A stretch of 64,000 nt of DNA from Locusta migratoria (GCA_026315105.1 CM048744.1:659683676-659747675); one strand, 5' to 3'. Positions 19,385 through 29,760 are shown, counted from the stretch's first letter. Notes: generated by a model from the sequence alone, not told the origin. A program made the numbers and translations.

Positions 19385-19534
19385 TGTCTCTCTGCTACGC
19401 GGGATTGGCCACACGGTCGGAGACGCCATCTCACGGATAATGCGGTCGCTCCCGTCGGAGGTTCGAGGCCTGCCACGGACATGGGTGTGTGTGTGTGTGT
19501 GTGTGTGTGTTGTCCTTAGCGTAAGTAAAAGTAA
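19385..19534 (+). mobile_element. SINE-B fragment with (GT)n
   Basis: Degenerate head TGGCCACACGGTCGGAGACG, B-box GGAGGTTCGAGGCCTGCC, (GT)n at 19485-19510, then TGTCCTTAGCGTAAGT. The 3' half is cut off where a SINE-Thr begins. Confidence 0.7.
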
Positions 19535-19760
19535 AATGGAGATTTGGGTGTGGCGGGAGACCTGCAGGGAAGAGTCCTCTGCTGTCGGGTTGGTCACTGT
19601 GTCCTCGGTGGCGGAGTGGTCAACTCGTCTCCCTAGTAAGCAGGAGATCACGGGTTCGAATCCCGGCCGGGCACAAATTTTCATTCGGCGCTCATTGGTA
19701 TTATATCTAAACCTAGTACAGTGAAGCCATAAGTGATTGCAAATTGCGATGTATTTCATT
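19535..19760 (+). mobile_element. tRNA-Thr-like SINE (SINE-Thr copy 3)
   Basis: GGAGATTTGGGTGTGGCGGG leader, then a very tRNA-like box of about 73 bases (19602-19674): GGCGGAGTGG D-arm, loop CTAGTAA with anticodon AGT, T-arm CGGGTTCGAATCCCG. The tail has GCCATAAGTGATTGCAAATT. The best-preserved head of this family; no CCA-ready tRNA gene context, so not called as a tRNA gene. Confidence 0.8.
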
Positions 19761-19844
19761 TAATTCCTACTTATGTTTCAGTAGAATAATACCCTTCCAT
19801 ATATGATGAGTACTCCTTCAAACAACTACGTGTGTTTCGGCCTA

Positions 19845-20029
19845 GCCACGCGGGAATTCCAGAAGCGACTGCGTTGCCGCTCCCGCCGGAGATTCGAGTC
19901 CTCCCTCTGTCACGGGTGTGTTGTCCCTAGGATAGGTTTAACTTAGTTTAAGTAGTTTGTAAGTCTTGGGGCCGATGAACACATTAGTTAGGTCCCAAAG
20001 GTTTACAAACATTTGAATATTCGATTTGC
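19845..20029 (+). mobile_element. SINE-B copy
   Basis: Diverged head (GCCACGCGGGAATTCCAGAA), B-box GGAGATTCGAGTCCTCC, GTGTGTTGTCCCTAGG, body AAGTAGTTTGTAAGTCTTGG and tail ACAAACATTTGAAT. Short duplication TTCGGCCTA at 19836-19844 and 20030-20038. Confidence 0.8.
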
Positions 20030-20038
20030 TTCGGCCTA

Positions 20039-20911
20039 TCTGACCATCATATCTCCATTTAACACGTCGAGAATATTATTCGCGAGAAAAATGTCACAGG
20101 GGTGATATATCTAGAGAAACATCCAGATCTTCTTATATTCAACGCCACGACATTTAATGCCTGTGATTGGATAAAGTTGGGGCTTCACGCCACTTTGAAA
20201 ACGCGAAGTTAGAAATTACATGTAGCTCTGTAGTCTGAATGATGTATTGTCGTATACCTAATCTGTGGTAGAGGTTGCTTTGACAAAATTTAGTCAATAT
20301 ATTTACAAACAAGCAGATTAATCGTTTACGGCAGTGTGAGTAATTTCAGTGCATTCTGAATCTAGTCAGACGAGTAGAAAGGAAATTCAAATTTATGGAT
20401 TGAGCCGTGTTTACAATTGAGGACCGCTGCTGGAGTACCAGAGCGGCCGGGCTCGCCTCTCGGAGTCGGGCGCTGCTTTAATTTCGTAAAGTGGTCGCTG
20501 ACATTAATTCACGGTTTTTGATTGGACGCCAACCAATCGGCCTTTTTCATATCGTAATCAACCTATTACTTCCAACTCAGTTAGCTTTTTGTGTAATGGG
20601 TATGCCAGCAGCTCGGCATGGCACCCACATTACGTCGACGTCAATAGTCACCCACTATAGCATAGTGGGTGTCCTAATTAATATGTGTATCTGTTACTCA
20701 ACGTTAGCCTAAGAATAGCTGTCAGATTTATAATGACTAGCTAAATACGACCACGCCTCCCTGTGGTTCAATATGTTTTCAACTTAAAGGAAAAGTAAAT
20801 TAAAGAATTCTAGCGGGCATAGACACGCCGAGAAAAATACATCAGCCAAATCAATGCCTGATTTGCGTTGCTGTGGCCACGTGTAAGGAAAGTTAGAAAG
20901 AAGATGTTTGC
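20039..20911. other. No recognised gene
   Basis: A moderately GC-rich patch at 20420-20480 contains GAGCGGCCGGGCTCGCCTCT, and a 73-codon frame lies at 20491-20712. Neither resembles anything known. Confidence 0.3.
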
Positions 20912-21086
20912 TCATCCACGCGTGAATGGCCTATGGTCTTCTGCTCTCCGTTGGAGGTTCGAGTCCTCAGTCTGGTATGGGTGTGTGTGTTTTTCTTAGC
21001 GTAAGTTAGTTTAAGCAGTTTGTGAGTATAGGAATCGATCCCCTCAGCAGTTTGGTCCCTCAGTTTAAGAAACATTTCAACATTAG
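20912..21086 (+). mobile_element. SINE-B copy, diverged
   Basis: B-box GGAGGTTCGAGTCCTCAGTC, GGTATGGGTGTGTGTG, body AAGTTAGTTTAAGCAGTTTG and TTTGGTCCCTCAGTTTAAGA, tail AACATTTCAACATT. The head is partly lost. Confidence 0.7.
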
Positions 21087-21099
21087 CTTTGTTTCACAC

Positions 21100-21257
21100 A
21101 ATCTACATCTACATGGATACTATGGAAGTCACACTGAAGTGCATGAAAGAGGGTTCATCGATCCACTTTTACGATATTTCTACATAGAAAATGGTTCCAT
21201 GAACCCTCTGCCATGCACTTCAGTGTGACTTGCAGAGTATCGATTTAGATGTAGATT
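21100..21257. mobile_element. Inverted pair of LINE 3' tails
   Basis: The left half (21100-21168) is a LINE 3' tail in minus orientation. The right half (21190-21257) is the same tail in plus orientation (GGTTCCATGAACCCTCTGCC...TTAGATGTAGATT). The unit is palindromic around a short AT spacer. The nearest related LINE body is the copy starting at 21282. Confidence 0.7.
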
Positions 21258-21281
21258 GCGTAGAACAAAGCAAATGTTCAA

Positions 21282-21998
21282 ATGTTCCATTCTCTAATTG
21301 CTCGCGGGAGAAAGAAACACCTAAATATTTCTGTTTCCGATCTAATTTCTCTTATTTTATTATGATAATCCTGTCTCCCTATGCAGGTGGGTGCTAACAA
21401 TATATGTTTGCATTTGGAAGAGAAAGTTGGCGAATGAAATTTCGCAAATATATCTCGCCGCAACGAATAATGCCTTTCTTTTAATGATTTCCACCCCAAC
21501 TCTTGTATCATTTCCATGACGTTCCCTCTCCAATATGGCGATAGTACAAAACGAGCTACCCTTCTGTGAATTTTCTCTAAATCGTCCGTCAGTCCCACCT
21601 AATGTGAATCCCACTATGCGCAACAATACTCCAAAATAGGACGCGCAAGTGCAAGGAAGTTTCTTCAGTAGAGCTGTTGCACCTGCCAATGAAACGCAAT
21701 TTTTGGTTCGCCATCCCTGTAATATTTCCTGTGTATTCTTTCCAATTTAAGTTGTGCGTAATTGTTACTCCTAGGTATTTGGTAGAATTGAGGGTCTGTA
21801 GGTTTGACTGATTTTTCGTGTAACTGAAATTTAACGGATTTCTTTAGTGGTCATGTGAACGACCTCACACTTATTATTAAGGGTCAACTGCTAATTTGTT
21901 CACCTGGCAGATATCTTATCCAAATCATTTTGCAGTTTCTTTTGACCTTCTGGTGACTTAACTTCTAAGAGAGCTAGTCAGATTGTCTCCTAAATCTA
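21282..21998 (-). mobile_element. Diverged LINE copy (copy 5)
   Basis: Minus-strand frames give MGLTDDLEKIHRRVARFVLS, LGWKSLKERHYSLRRD and FSSKCKHILLAPTCIGR, clearly related to but more diverged than the other copies, as at 60115. A frameshift separates an upstream RT thumb region. The 3' tail is missing; TGTTCAAATGTT-type text lies at that end. Confidence 0.75.
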
Positions 21999-23735
21999 TA
22001 TACATATAAATGAATGTTTGTCTGTATGTCCTCTATGTGTTCATGAACCATTCATTCGATTGCAATGAAACTTTGATGAACTGTTCACCGTACGCCCACG
22101 AAGGTTCCTGACCCAAAAACAAAAGAGCACGACACATAGCTGAGAAAATATGACTTCATAAGTAATGAGACGCCACCGCATGAGAATACCCAGATTTATG
22201 CGTCAATTATTGGACAATGGGAGTAGTTAGGGACCTGCAATAAAAAGCGAAAGGACACTCATTCACTCACTGACTAAACGCGCAATACCGAACACTACTT
22301 CACCTATGAAGCTGAAATTTGGCATGAATGTAGTTTAGAGGTAGAAAACGTCAGCTAAGAAAGTACAAGGTATGTCCACAAAGTAAATTCCATTTGGTTA
22401 TATACAGAAACAATATTTATTGTATAAAATTCTGCAACTGTTCAACTACTTTTCTACATAACTTCCGCAATTTTATAGGCACTTGTCACAGCGTGGGACA
22501 AGTTTTTGTGTGCCTTTTTCATAGAAGGTTGCCGCCTGTGTATTCAACCATGTGGCAAACATGTTCTTTCAGCTCATCATCGTTGAAGTGTTGACCACCA
22601 AGGACAGATTTTAGGTGTAAGAAGAGATGAAAGGAGTCTTCTTCTTCCCTTCACGTTGCCGCCCGACCTCACAAGGTGAGAATTTCACTGGAACGTGTTT
22701 GATCATCCTCCGTACAGTCTCACTCCTAGCGACTTTCTTCTTACACCTAAAACCTGTCCATGGTGGTCAACACTTCAGCGATGATGACGAGCTGAAAGAA
22801 CATGTTACCACATGGTTGAATACACAGGCGGCAACCTTCTACGAAGAAGGCATACAAATAACTTCTGCCACGCTATGACAAATGCCTACAAAATTTCGGA
22901 AGCTATGTAGAAAAGTAGTTTAATAGTTGTATACTTTTGTACAATAAATATTTTTTTCTCCGTCTGTACACGTTTGTTCTATATAACCAAACGGAAATTT
23001 GTGGACATACCTCGTATTTTGTTATTCTAGCATAACGGAGCATACTTCTCGTACAGACTCACGAAATCTACAGTTTCATTCCGATCTTCACGCTTGATCT
23101 TCAAAACAAGAGGAAGGTCACCATCTACCTTAAGTTCCATACGGTGCATGGGGGAGGGTAATTTGTAACTTAAAAATGGATCCCTAAATACCTTGGTCGC
23201 GCCGTAACTTGAGAACGGCTCGACCGATTTCACAGGTCCTTTTTTCGTTGTTTTCTTTATTCTCAGAAAAATGGTTGTATGAAATAAAACTGGAAGCTTT
23301 TAGAACAACAAAGTTCGTTTTTCAATGTGACCCTCCGTTTCTATTGCATAGAAGTCTATAGTTTTGCTCCGATATTGATGAAATTTTGCATACACTACCT
23401 TAAAAAACAAGAGGAATGTCACCGTCTGTATAAAATTTAGTTGGGTGCCTGGTGGAGGGTACTTAACGTACGGAATTTTACAAAGTGCATAGTTTTGCCC
23501 CAATCTTTATGAATTTTTGATGACCCTTAAACCAAGAGGAAGATTACTGGGTACATAAATGTTTATATGGTAATGACAGAGGGTACCTTGCAGAAAACTT
23601 TGCCGAGAGAGAGAAAGGTGGAAACGAACAGAGAGATGGGAGAGAAAGAGGTGGATGCAGAGAGGGGGGGATGGGATGTGAACTACGAGAGTGTAGGATA
23701 AATAAATACCCGGGCAACGCCGGGTTTACAGCTAC
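21995..23735. mobile_element. Non-autonomous Helitron-like element containing a snapback mariner
   Basis: The 5' end reads TCTATATACATATAAATGAA (Helitrons start with TC) after an A. The 3' end has the hairpin CCCGGGCAACGCCGGG (23709-23724), followed 7 bases later by CTAC (Helitrons end CTRR about 10 bases after a hairpin). The terminal R is C here and the following base is G rather than T, so the fit is imperfect. No Rep/helicase coding. A mariner derivative occupies 22366-23014. Confidence 0.5.
22366..23014. mobile_element. Snapback mariner-like element with TA duplication
   Basis: Both ends are CRAGGTATGTCCACAAA inward, flanked by TA (22364-22365 and 23015-23016). The left arm (22366 to about 22630) is an inverted copy of the mariner 3' end. 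The right part (about 22660-23014) is the same 3' end in plus orientation, with a degenerate VRISLERV...HGGQHFSDDDELKEHVTTWLN reading. The result is a long palindrome made from two 3' ends, with no 5' half of a transposase. Confidence 0.8.
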
Positions 23736-23744
23736 GGAAAACAA

Positions 23745-24722
23745 CAAGAGGTGTAAGTCCTCCATGAATAACACGACCACACCATAACACCACTGCCTAC
23801 GAATTTTACTGATGGCTCTACACACGCTGGCAGATGACGTTCACGGGACATTACTCACGCCCTGCCATCGGATCGCCACATAGTGTATCGTGATTTGTCA
23901 CTCCACACAAAGTTTTTCCACTGTTCAATCGTTCAACGTTTACGCTTCTTACAGCCAGCGAGGCGTCGTTTGGCATTGACCTGCATGATGTGTGGCTTAT
24001 GGGCAGCCGCTCAACCATGAAATCCAAGTTTTCTCACCTCACGCCTGTCATTGTACTTTGAGTGGATCCTGAAGCAGTTTGGAATTCGTGTGTAATGGCT
24101 GGATCAGTGCGGACTAAGGCTGTTGGAGGCCCGGGGCAGCGGCGAAACAAAATGAGTCCCCCCCCCCCCCCCCCCCCGGCCACTTGGAAATACATGTATT
24201 ACTATAGACAAGAATTGTAGAGCCCCCCAGGACGATACAGTCTAAAAATTAAAAAAAAAATAGCTTTCGAGAGCTGGAGGACCCAACAGAACAAGATGCC
24301 ACGCCCGGCCCGGGGCGTACAGCCCGCCATTGGGCTGGTTAGATGCCTGCCCGTTACATTGTACGACCCTCTTCAACTGTCGGCGGTCTCTGTCAGTCAA
24401 CTGACGAGGTCGGCTTGTACGCATTCGTTCTGTACATGTCTCTTCGCGTTTCCACTTGACTATCACATCAGAAACAGTGGACTTATGGATGTTTATGAGT
24501 GTGAAAATCTCACGTACTGACTTCTGACACAAGTAACATGCAATCACCTTACCATGTTACAAGTCCGTGAGTCCCGTGGAGCGCCCCATTCTGCTCTCTC
24601 ACGATGTCTAATGACTACTGAGGTCGCTTATATGGCGTACCTGGCAGTAGGTGGCAGCACAATGGACCTAATATGAAAAACGCGTGTCTTAGGGTTGTCT
24701 GAATACTTTTGATCATATAGTG
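23745..24722 (-). mobile_element. Broken Tc1-like element (copy 1)
   Basis: The right tip is a Tc1-type repeat reading inward CACTATATGATCAAAAGTAT, followed outside by TGTA. On the minus strand: HTH peptides SVREIFTLINIHKSTVSDVI and PRQLTDRDRRQLKRVV (24360-24540), an unrelated insert with a C-run at about 24100-24240, then AAHKPHIMQVNAKRRL, WKNFVWSDKSRYTMWRSDGR (first catalytic Asp) and VGSGVMVWSCYSW. The left end is cut by the Helitron-like element. Confidence 0.8.
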
Positions 24723-25445
24723 TATCTTGAAAAGGAAGGAATGCGGCCTTCATATATCGCTGGATGGAGTGGCATCACATCTGCACACCCAAGCCACCTA
24801 GTCCCTGCAAATTACGGCAACTGAGGGCGATGAGCTCTGACGCCAAATTCAATTACATCTTAGATGTGTTTGATCGTGTTCAGAACTGACGAGCTGAGTG
24901 GCCAGCACATCAATTGCAACTCGTCACTGTGTTTCTCGAGTCATTCCATCACACTCATGGCCTTGTGACATGCCGCATTATCTTGCTGAAAAATAGCACT
25001 GCCACTCAAAAACATGATTGTCATCTTCAGAGCGTTATTGAGCTGCTAACTGCTTGTCTCCACCCTGTGGTATTGGTGTGAAGGAGTTTCTCTCCAGAAA
25101 GACAGCAGATTAGCACTTTCCCATCGGAATCTTGAAGCTATTGAGATTCATCAGTCCACGTGATGCTCTATCACCGTGTCAACGTCTCAGGACGTGCTCA
25201 TTTTAGTTGTAATTGGCAATGTTGTGGTGTTAACATTGGTACATGCATGGGCCCTTGGCTGCGGGGTCCAATGTTAGGGGTCTTCAGTGCTCTGTTGTGT
25301 TCAGATATTCTTGTATTCTGCATAACATTAAAGTCTTACGCCAGTTCGCCGCCTGTACTGTTTCTCCAGTCTGCCTAGCTTATGACGTCTTGACATAGGT
25401 AATCAGTGGTCATCGCCCAGCCCAACAACGTTTGGACGTGGTTGC
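24723..25445 (-). mobile_element. Broken Tc1-like element (copy 2)
   Basis: Minus-strand pieces give WTDES (first Asp region, near 25150), FLSGSAIFQQDNAACHKAMS (QDN box with the second Asp, near 24990) and LNTIKHIDVIEF-type text, where intact relatives have SPDLNPIEHLWD. Several stops and frameshifts. It abuts the tip of copy 1. The two are different Tc1 lineages judging from the peptides. Confidence 0.7.
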
Positions 25446-26532
25446 TGAAGACACCAAAGCACTTTTCAAGTACCCGACTATAGTTGGCATTCATGTCAGA
25501 AGGCGCTTCTATGGTTGGAGGCAGAAAGATAGGTGAAGCGTGAAGGGGAGGAGCTACGGCCGAGCGCCAACAGTTGAGACTGAGGGAGAAACATTGCGTA
25601 ACTCGCGGTCAGCCACGCACTTAGAGAATTAATATTATTGGCTGCCAGTACGGTAATGGAGGGGGGATGCACAGAACGGCTGAAAACTGGGCCGCTTTCC
25701 TACGTGACGAGAACTACAGTCGTGTAGTTTCGGAAATGGTCGTGACGAGTTTCCGAGCCATCACAATCTGCCCTTGGTCAAACACAGATAGATGGCGCGT
25801 CCTCCCCATTCTCCACACGAGCAGCACGCTCAGTGATGCTACATGTACTGTGTGTGTGTGTCTGACCAGAAATCAATCCTCGTCAGGTGACGCTGCAGTC
25901 GCCTGGACGGGGTTATATCGATAGTAGGCAGGTGCTTATAGTGATCCAGTCGATAAATATATACTCCTGCAAAAGTACATATCTGTACAGAAATAGTTCA
26001 GGAGATTGACGTCATAAATAATGATATGTGTTACAAGACATGGTTTTAAATGGAGCTCAAAATACCCATCCAACAATCTTCCAGTATCGCATAATGAAAG
26101 TGCTTAGTCACTTTATCTCTTTCATGGCCGAATTATTAACCTATGACAAAAAATTGAAGTGACGTTTGTATTGTATTGCAAAATTTTATCATAAAATGCT
26201 AAAATTTAATGAAATTTTCCATTTACAACGAAAAATACTGGGGACACTGTGTACTTGAAACCAAGTAAGTCCTTTCTATGAGCTTTACTTTTTCATGGAG
26301 ACTTTCGAAGCAATTTCACCGTAGAGGCTCATTGTATTTAGTGCTAATGTCCTTCGTCTCTTTTGTTATTTATTTTTTATTTTTATCTAAAATTGGTGCA
26401 ACGCTGTTCTCAACTGCTCGCTATCGCCTCACGCTCGCCATTTTGACACGCCAATGCCTTAATGTATAAAATTGGTGCTTTTCAGTTTATGTTCCGATAC
26501 CCCACAACGATCCCTAGAGTGGGCTCTATCAC
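25446..26532. other. No recognised gene
   Basis: An 85-codon frame at 25667-25924 and a (GT)n near 25851-25862, but nothing I can identify. AT-rich from 25990. Confidence 0.3.
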
Positions 26533-26722
26533 CACCACCTAGAGAGAAGGCCGCGGCGCTCTCGTGTGACTTCAGGCATAGTAGGTCGCGCGCGCTTAGC
26601 TGACTGGCTCGCTGCTTCAGCAAAGTGGGCCGTGCCCCAGCGGCTACCCAGTCAGCTATGCGCGCGCAACCTACTATGCCTGACGTCACACGAGAGCGCC
26701 GCGACCTTCTCTCTAGGTGGTG
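26533..26722. repeat. Near-perfect 75-bp inverted repeat (CpG-rich hairpin)
   Basis: Arms 26533-26607 and 26648-26722 are reverse complements with about five mismatches. Both arms contain CACCACCTAGAGAGAAGG, GCGGCGCTCTCGTGTGAC and GGCATAGTAGGT. The loop is 40 bases. No target-site duplication is evident. It could be a MITE; the right arm carries TGACGTCA and the left TGACTTCA. Confidence 0.8.
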
Positions 26723-26960
26723 TTGGATCTATAGTTTAGGAATTGAAAAATGACCGCACATGTACAGAAATGTGACCGATAATAGCCATTCACTGTAGCG
26801 GATGCTATGCGCCGCACGCATAATTCCAATAATTCTCTATCCCTTTCTTATTTACATATTAACCGTATGGAGTAGCAAAATTAGAACACTATTATCATGG
26901 TTGCATTGCATTGCAAAGAGCGTGTGAGTAAGCCGCCATGGAGTTTGCTTTCTTTTTCTC
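26723..26960. other. Unassigned flank
   Basis: No feature recognised. Confidence 0.25.
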
Positions 26961-26968
26961 AATTTTTA

Positions 26969-27169
26969 AGCGCTGGCCGCGGTGGGCCAGCGGTCTGCCG
27001 CGTGCCAGTCACGGTCTGCACGGCCGCTGCGGTCGGAGGTTCGAATCCCCCTCGGGCATGGATGTTTGTGCCGTCCTTAGTATTAGCTAGTTCATAAGTA
27101 GTTTGTAAGTTTAAGGACTGATGACCCCGTAGTTATATCCCATAAAATCTACAAACATTTGAACATTTG
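26969..27169 (+). mobile_element. SINE-A copy
   Basis: Head GGCCGCGGTGGGCCAGCGGT, B-box GGAGGTTCGAATCCCCC, usual body and AACATTTGAACATTTG tail. Duplication AATTTTTA at 26961-26968 and 27170-27177. Confidence 0.9.
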
Positions 27170-27177
27170 AATTTTTA

Positions 27178-27720
27178 TGAGCGAACCATAGAACAAAGCA
27201 AGAAGGAACGTGAGAAGTGTTATCGTCTACGCTACCCTGAGAAGTCAGCTGTAGCAGAACAGCAAAACCTCGATCGTGGCTCACAAAAACGGTTTCTCGG
27301 ATTGCGTAATTAAGGAAGCAATAGAAATTAAAATCACTCTCAATAGAGACGGCGGCCTGCAGCTCAACGCGGCGTGGAACCCGGCGAACGGCACACCGGC
27401 AACCGAGCCAAAATATTACCATATATGGAGGTGGCACGGACACCAGTGACGTCACGGCCGGCAGCTACCGTGTATAAGGCTGCACCAGCAGCCACGAGGC
27501 AGTCATAACACTTGACAATGGCCAAGGAGTGCTTGGCCGAAAGCTCGTAGAATTTTAACCACTTGACCCGGTCGAAAACCAGACAACTTTTTAAGTTGAC
27601 TGGGAAGACCACGTGACCGGCCAGGTCCGGAGGTTTCCCTGGTTTAATATGGAAGAGAACAAAACGTTTAATAGTTATGCTGTGCTAGAGAACCTAATGC
27701 TCCTAGACAATGGGACGCCA
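27178..27720. other. No gene; possible worn hammerhead-like hairpin
   Basis: At 27512-27545 GGCCAAGGAGTGCTTGGCC is followed by GAAAGCTCGT, preceded by TTGACAAT. The hairpin and GAAA fit the pattern, but the core does not. Opposing frames of 82 and 114 codons on the minus strand resemble nothing known. Confidence 0.3.
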
Positions 27721-28113
27721 GAGGTTCGTTCCAGCAGCTACCAGACGGCTACTTTCAAGCGCTAAGAAACAGGTGTTACTGCGCATGCGCAGCTACTATG
27801 ACGTAAAAGCCCTTGTTTGATACTTGCATTGCTGGAACGCTTTTTGCACTGTTTCTGGCTGCAGGCGAAGGCGAGTTTAAAGGAAAATTAAAAAGCTTTC
27901 CTTCTTAATAACGAAGAAGTGTAAACGAGAAATATCTGATCTCAAGAGAGATTGCAGTGACTTCGAAATAATCGATAAACACGCTACAAACACACACGTA
28001 TCACATGATGGCAAACCCCCCATCATAACTCAGACCTTTTTGCGCATGTGCAAATTGGCAACTTGACCGTGCCAGACATATTTTTTCGGGTTGCGTCTGG
28101 CTGCTTGCAGCAA

Positions 28114-28145
<32 letters not shown>

Positions 28146-28450
28146 TATCGGACCAAACTGCGTGGTCATCAGTCCGTAGCTTACAAGCTATTTAAACCTA
28201 GGTAAACTAACCTAAGGAGAACACACACACCCATGCCCCAGGGACTACTCGAACCTCCACGGCGAGCAATCGCGCGCTCCGCAGCGAGATGCTTTAGGCC
28301 GCTCGGCCACTCCACCGCGGCTTGCGGCAAATGCTGGAACACCAAACAGCCGCACTCCATTAGCCAGAAGCGGCAGAAGGCGCTGCTGGAACACTATTTC
28401 AGCGTTGCGCATGCGCGTCAAGCAGTCTGGCAGCTGCTGGAACGAACCTC
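27721..28450. mobile_element. Terminal-inverted-repeat element with a nested SINE-B
   Basis: The tips share GAGGTTCGTTCCAGCAGCT plus RCCAGAC inward (27721 on plus, 28450 on minus). GCGCATGCGC and TTCCAGCAGC/GCTGGAAC recur in both halves. Without the nested SINE (28114-28319) and one copy of its duplication it is about 513 bp and non-coding. No target duplication is visible at the ends. A hAT- or foldback-like MITE is possible. Confidence 0.55.
28114..28319 (-). mobile_element. SINE-B copy with a T-run tail
   Basis: Inverted SINE-B. The plus strand begins with a T-run (28116-28140), giving an A tail on the SINE strand. CCAAACTGCGTGGTCATCAG body, CCATGCCCCAGGGACTACTC, reversed head to CACTCCACCGCG. 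Duplication GCTTGCRGCAA at 28103-28113 and 28320-28330 (one mismatch). Confidence 0.85.
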
Positions 28451-29009
28451 AGTTGTCTCTCCCGCAATAACCACGAGGTGCGGGATTTATTTTTCGGATC
28501 GATGTGAGTATCGACTGGAGCTTACAGCTGGGAGCACCACGTGACATCCGCAGCGTGTGATGGGCTGCGCTTAAATGATTAGGCGCTGGCGTCCCGCGCT
28601 ATCGATGTTGGGCGGGCGCCAACTGGCGCAGTTGTGCCGCGCCGACATCGACCCGTGTCCATTCCGCCAGCGGCGCGCTTTCTATCAGCTCTTACGTGAC
28701 TGCCATCACTGACAGATACCTTGCCTCCGCTCTCGTGGGCGTCCACCATCTGTCTCGGTAGCGCCCCGGAGGCCGCCGGCAAGCTTAACAGCACCGTGCC
28801 TTGTCTCCTCGTTCCAAGAAATAGACTCCCGATTCCATTGTAGTAGGTGCAGATCCGGATCTGTGGAAGGAGGAGGGGGGAGGGGATCGAGGTGCACTCA
28901 CATAGGGGCGCCAAATGGTCTCCAAGACAAGACTGGTGCCAGTGGAGGGTGGGGGAGGAGGTGGCGTCAAAAATAAGACGCTGAACGAGCAGGGGAAGGG
29001 GGGTCTTTC
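28451..29009. other. GC-rich stretch without a recognised gene
   Basis: CpG-rich around 28560-28800, with overlapping frames up to 111 codons on the minus strand rich in Pro/Ser/Arg. I see no domain. The frames are likely to follow from base composition. Confidence 0.3.
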
Positions 29010-29020
29010 AATTTGTACCC

Positions 29021-29406
29021 AAACGAAACTTCCTGGCAGATTAAAATAAGTGTGTGCCGGAACCGGGACTCAAACCTGAGACCTTTGCCTTTCGCGATCA
29101 TGCGCCCTACCGACTGAGCTATCACGACACGACTCGCGATGCCGCATCACAACTTTACTTCCGCTAGTACCTCGCCTCCTACTTTCCAAACTTCACAGAA
29201 GCTCCCCTGCGAACCTTGCAAGACTAGCACTCCTGGAAGGAAGGATATGGTGGAGACATGGCTTAGCCACAGCCTAAGGGATGTTTGCGGAATGAAACTT
29301 TCACTCTGTAGCGGGGTTCGATTCCCGGTTCCGGCACACAATTTTAATCTGCCAGGAAGTTTCATATCAGCGCACACTCTGCTCCAGAGTGAAATTTTCA
29401 TTCTAG
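29021..29406. mobile_element. Composite tRNA-like element with long inverted ends
   Basis: Same family as 14287-14610. The left end GAAACTTCCTGGCAGATTAA with GTGTGCCGGAACCGGGA is repeated in inverse near the right end (about 29310-29370), giving about 45-base inverted repeats, with an extra ATATCAGCGCACACTC extension. Near-identical AATTTGTWCCC flanks it (29010-29020 and 29407-29417), a probable target duplication. Confidence 0.65.
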
Positions 29407-29417
29407 AATTTGTTCCC

Positions 29418-29502
29418 AGTTTCGGAAAAGTCGTAGATCGGGCACTGTGTAGCTGTAGCTGTTCAGGCTAACGTGACATTTTACGGGATTTTTGTACTAA
29501 AG
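29418..29502. other. Short unassigned spacer
   Basis: Nothing recognised. Confidence 0.2.
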
Positions 29503-29760
29503 GGGGCGTTCAAGTTATAATGCCTCTGAATTTTTGTTCACAAGACTGCCTACTGATAAAAACACGTGGTTTATTTTAAAATACGCACGGACTAATGTGA
29601 ATACCTGGTAGAGATGGCAGCACTGTACGGCACATAGCGGCGATATTCTCAGTTCAAGAACAGCGAATAATCATTTCTTTTCTCCATTTGCTTGGAGTGA
29701 CACCGATTTAAATTAATCGCCAATGTGCTGATGGTGTAATGGATGTGTCCAATGATGTAA
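29503..29760 (+). mobile_element. mariner-like 5' end fragment
   Basis: Starts with GTTCAAGTTATAATGCCTCT, the 5' tip shared with the copies at 47958, 56691 and 57740. It continues with ACACGTGGTTTATTTTAAAA and a start region resembling the 48300-48440 copy. The body breaks off near 29760 and may continue at 30605. Confidence 0.65.

Noticed and set aside
19602..19674. A tRNA-Thr gene with anticodon AGT
   Set aside because: The box is very tRNA-like, but it sits inside a SINE with the same leader and tail as copies at 506 and 970, so it is a SINE head.
27512..27545. A hammerhead ribozyme
   Set aside because: A good hairpin with GAAA, but the upstream core reads TTGACAA and no cleavage site fits.
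28579..28970. Pro/Ser/Arg-rich minus-strand proteins
   Set aside because: Three overlapping frames in a GC-rich stretch, typical of composition-driven chance frames.
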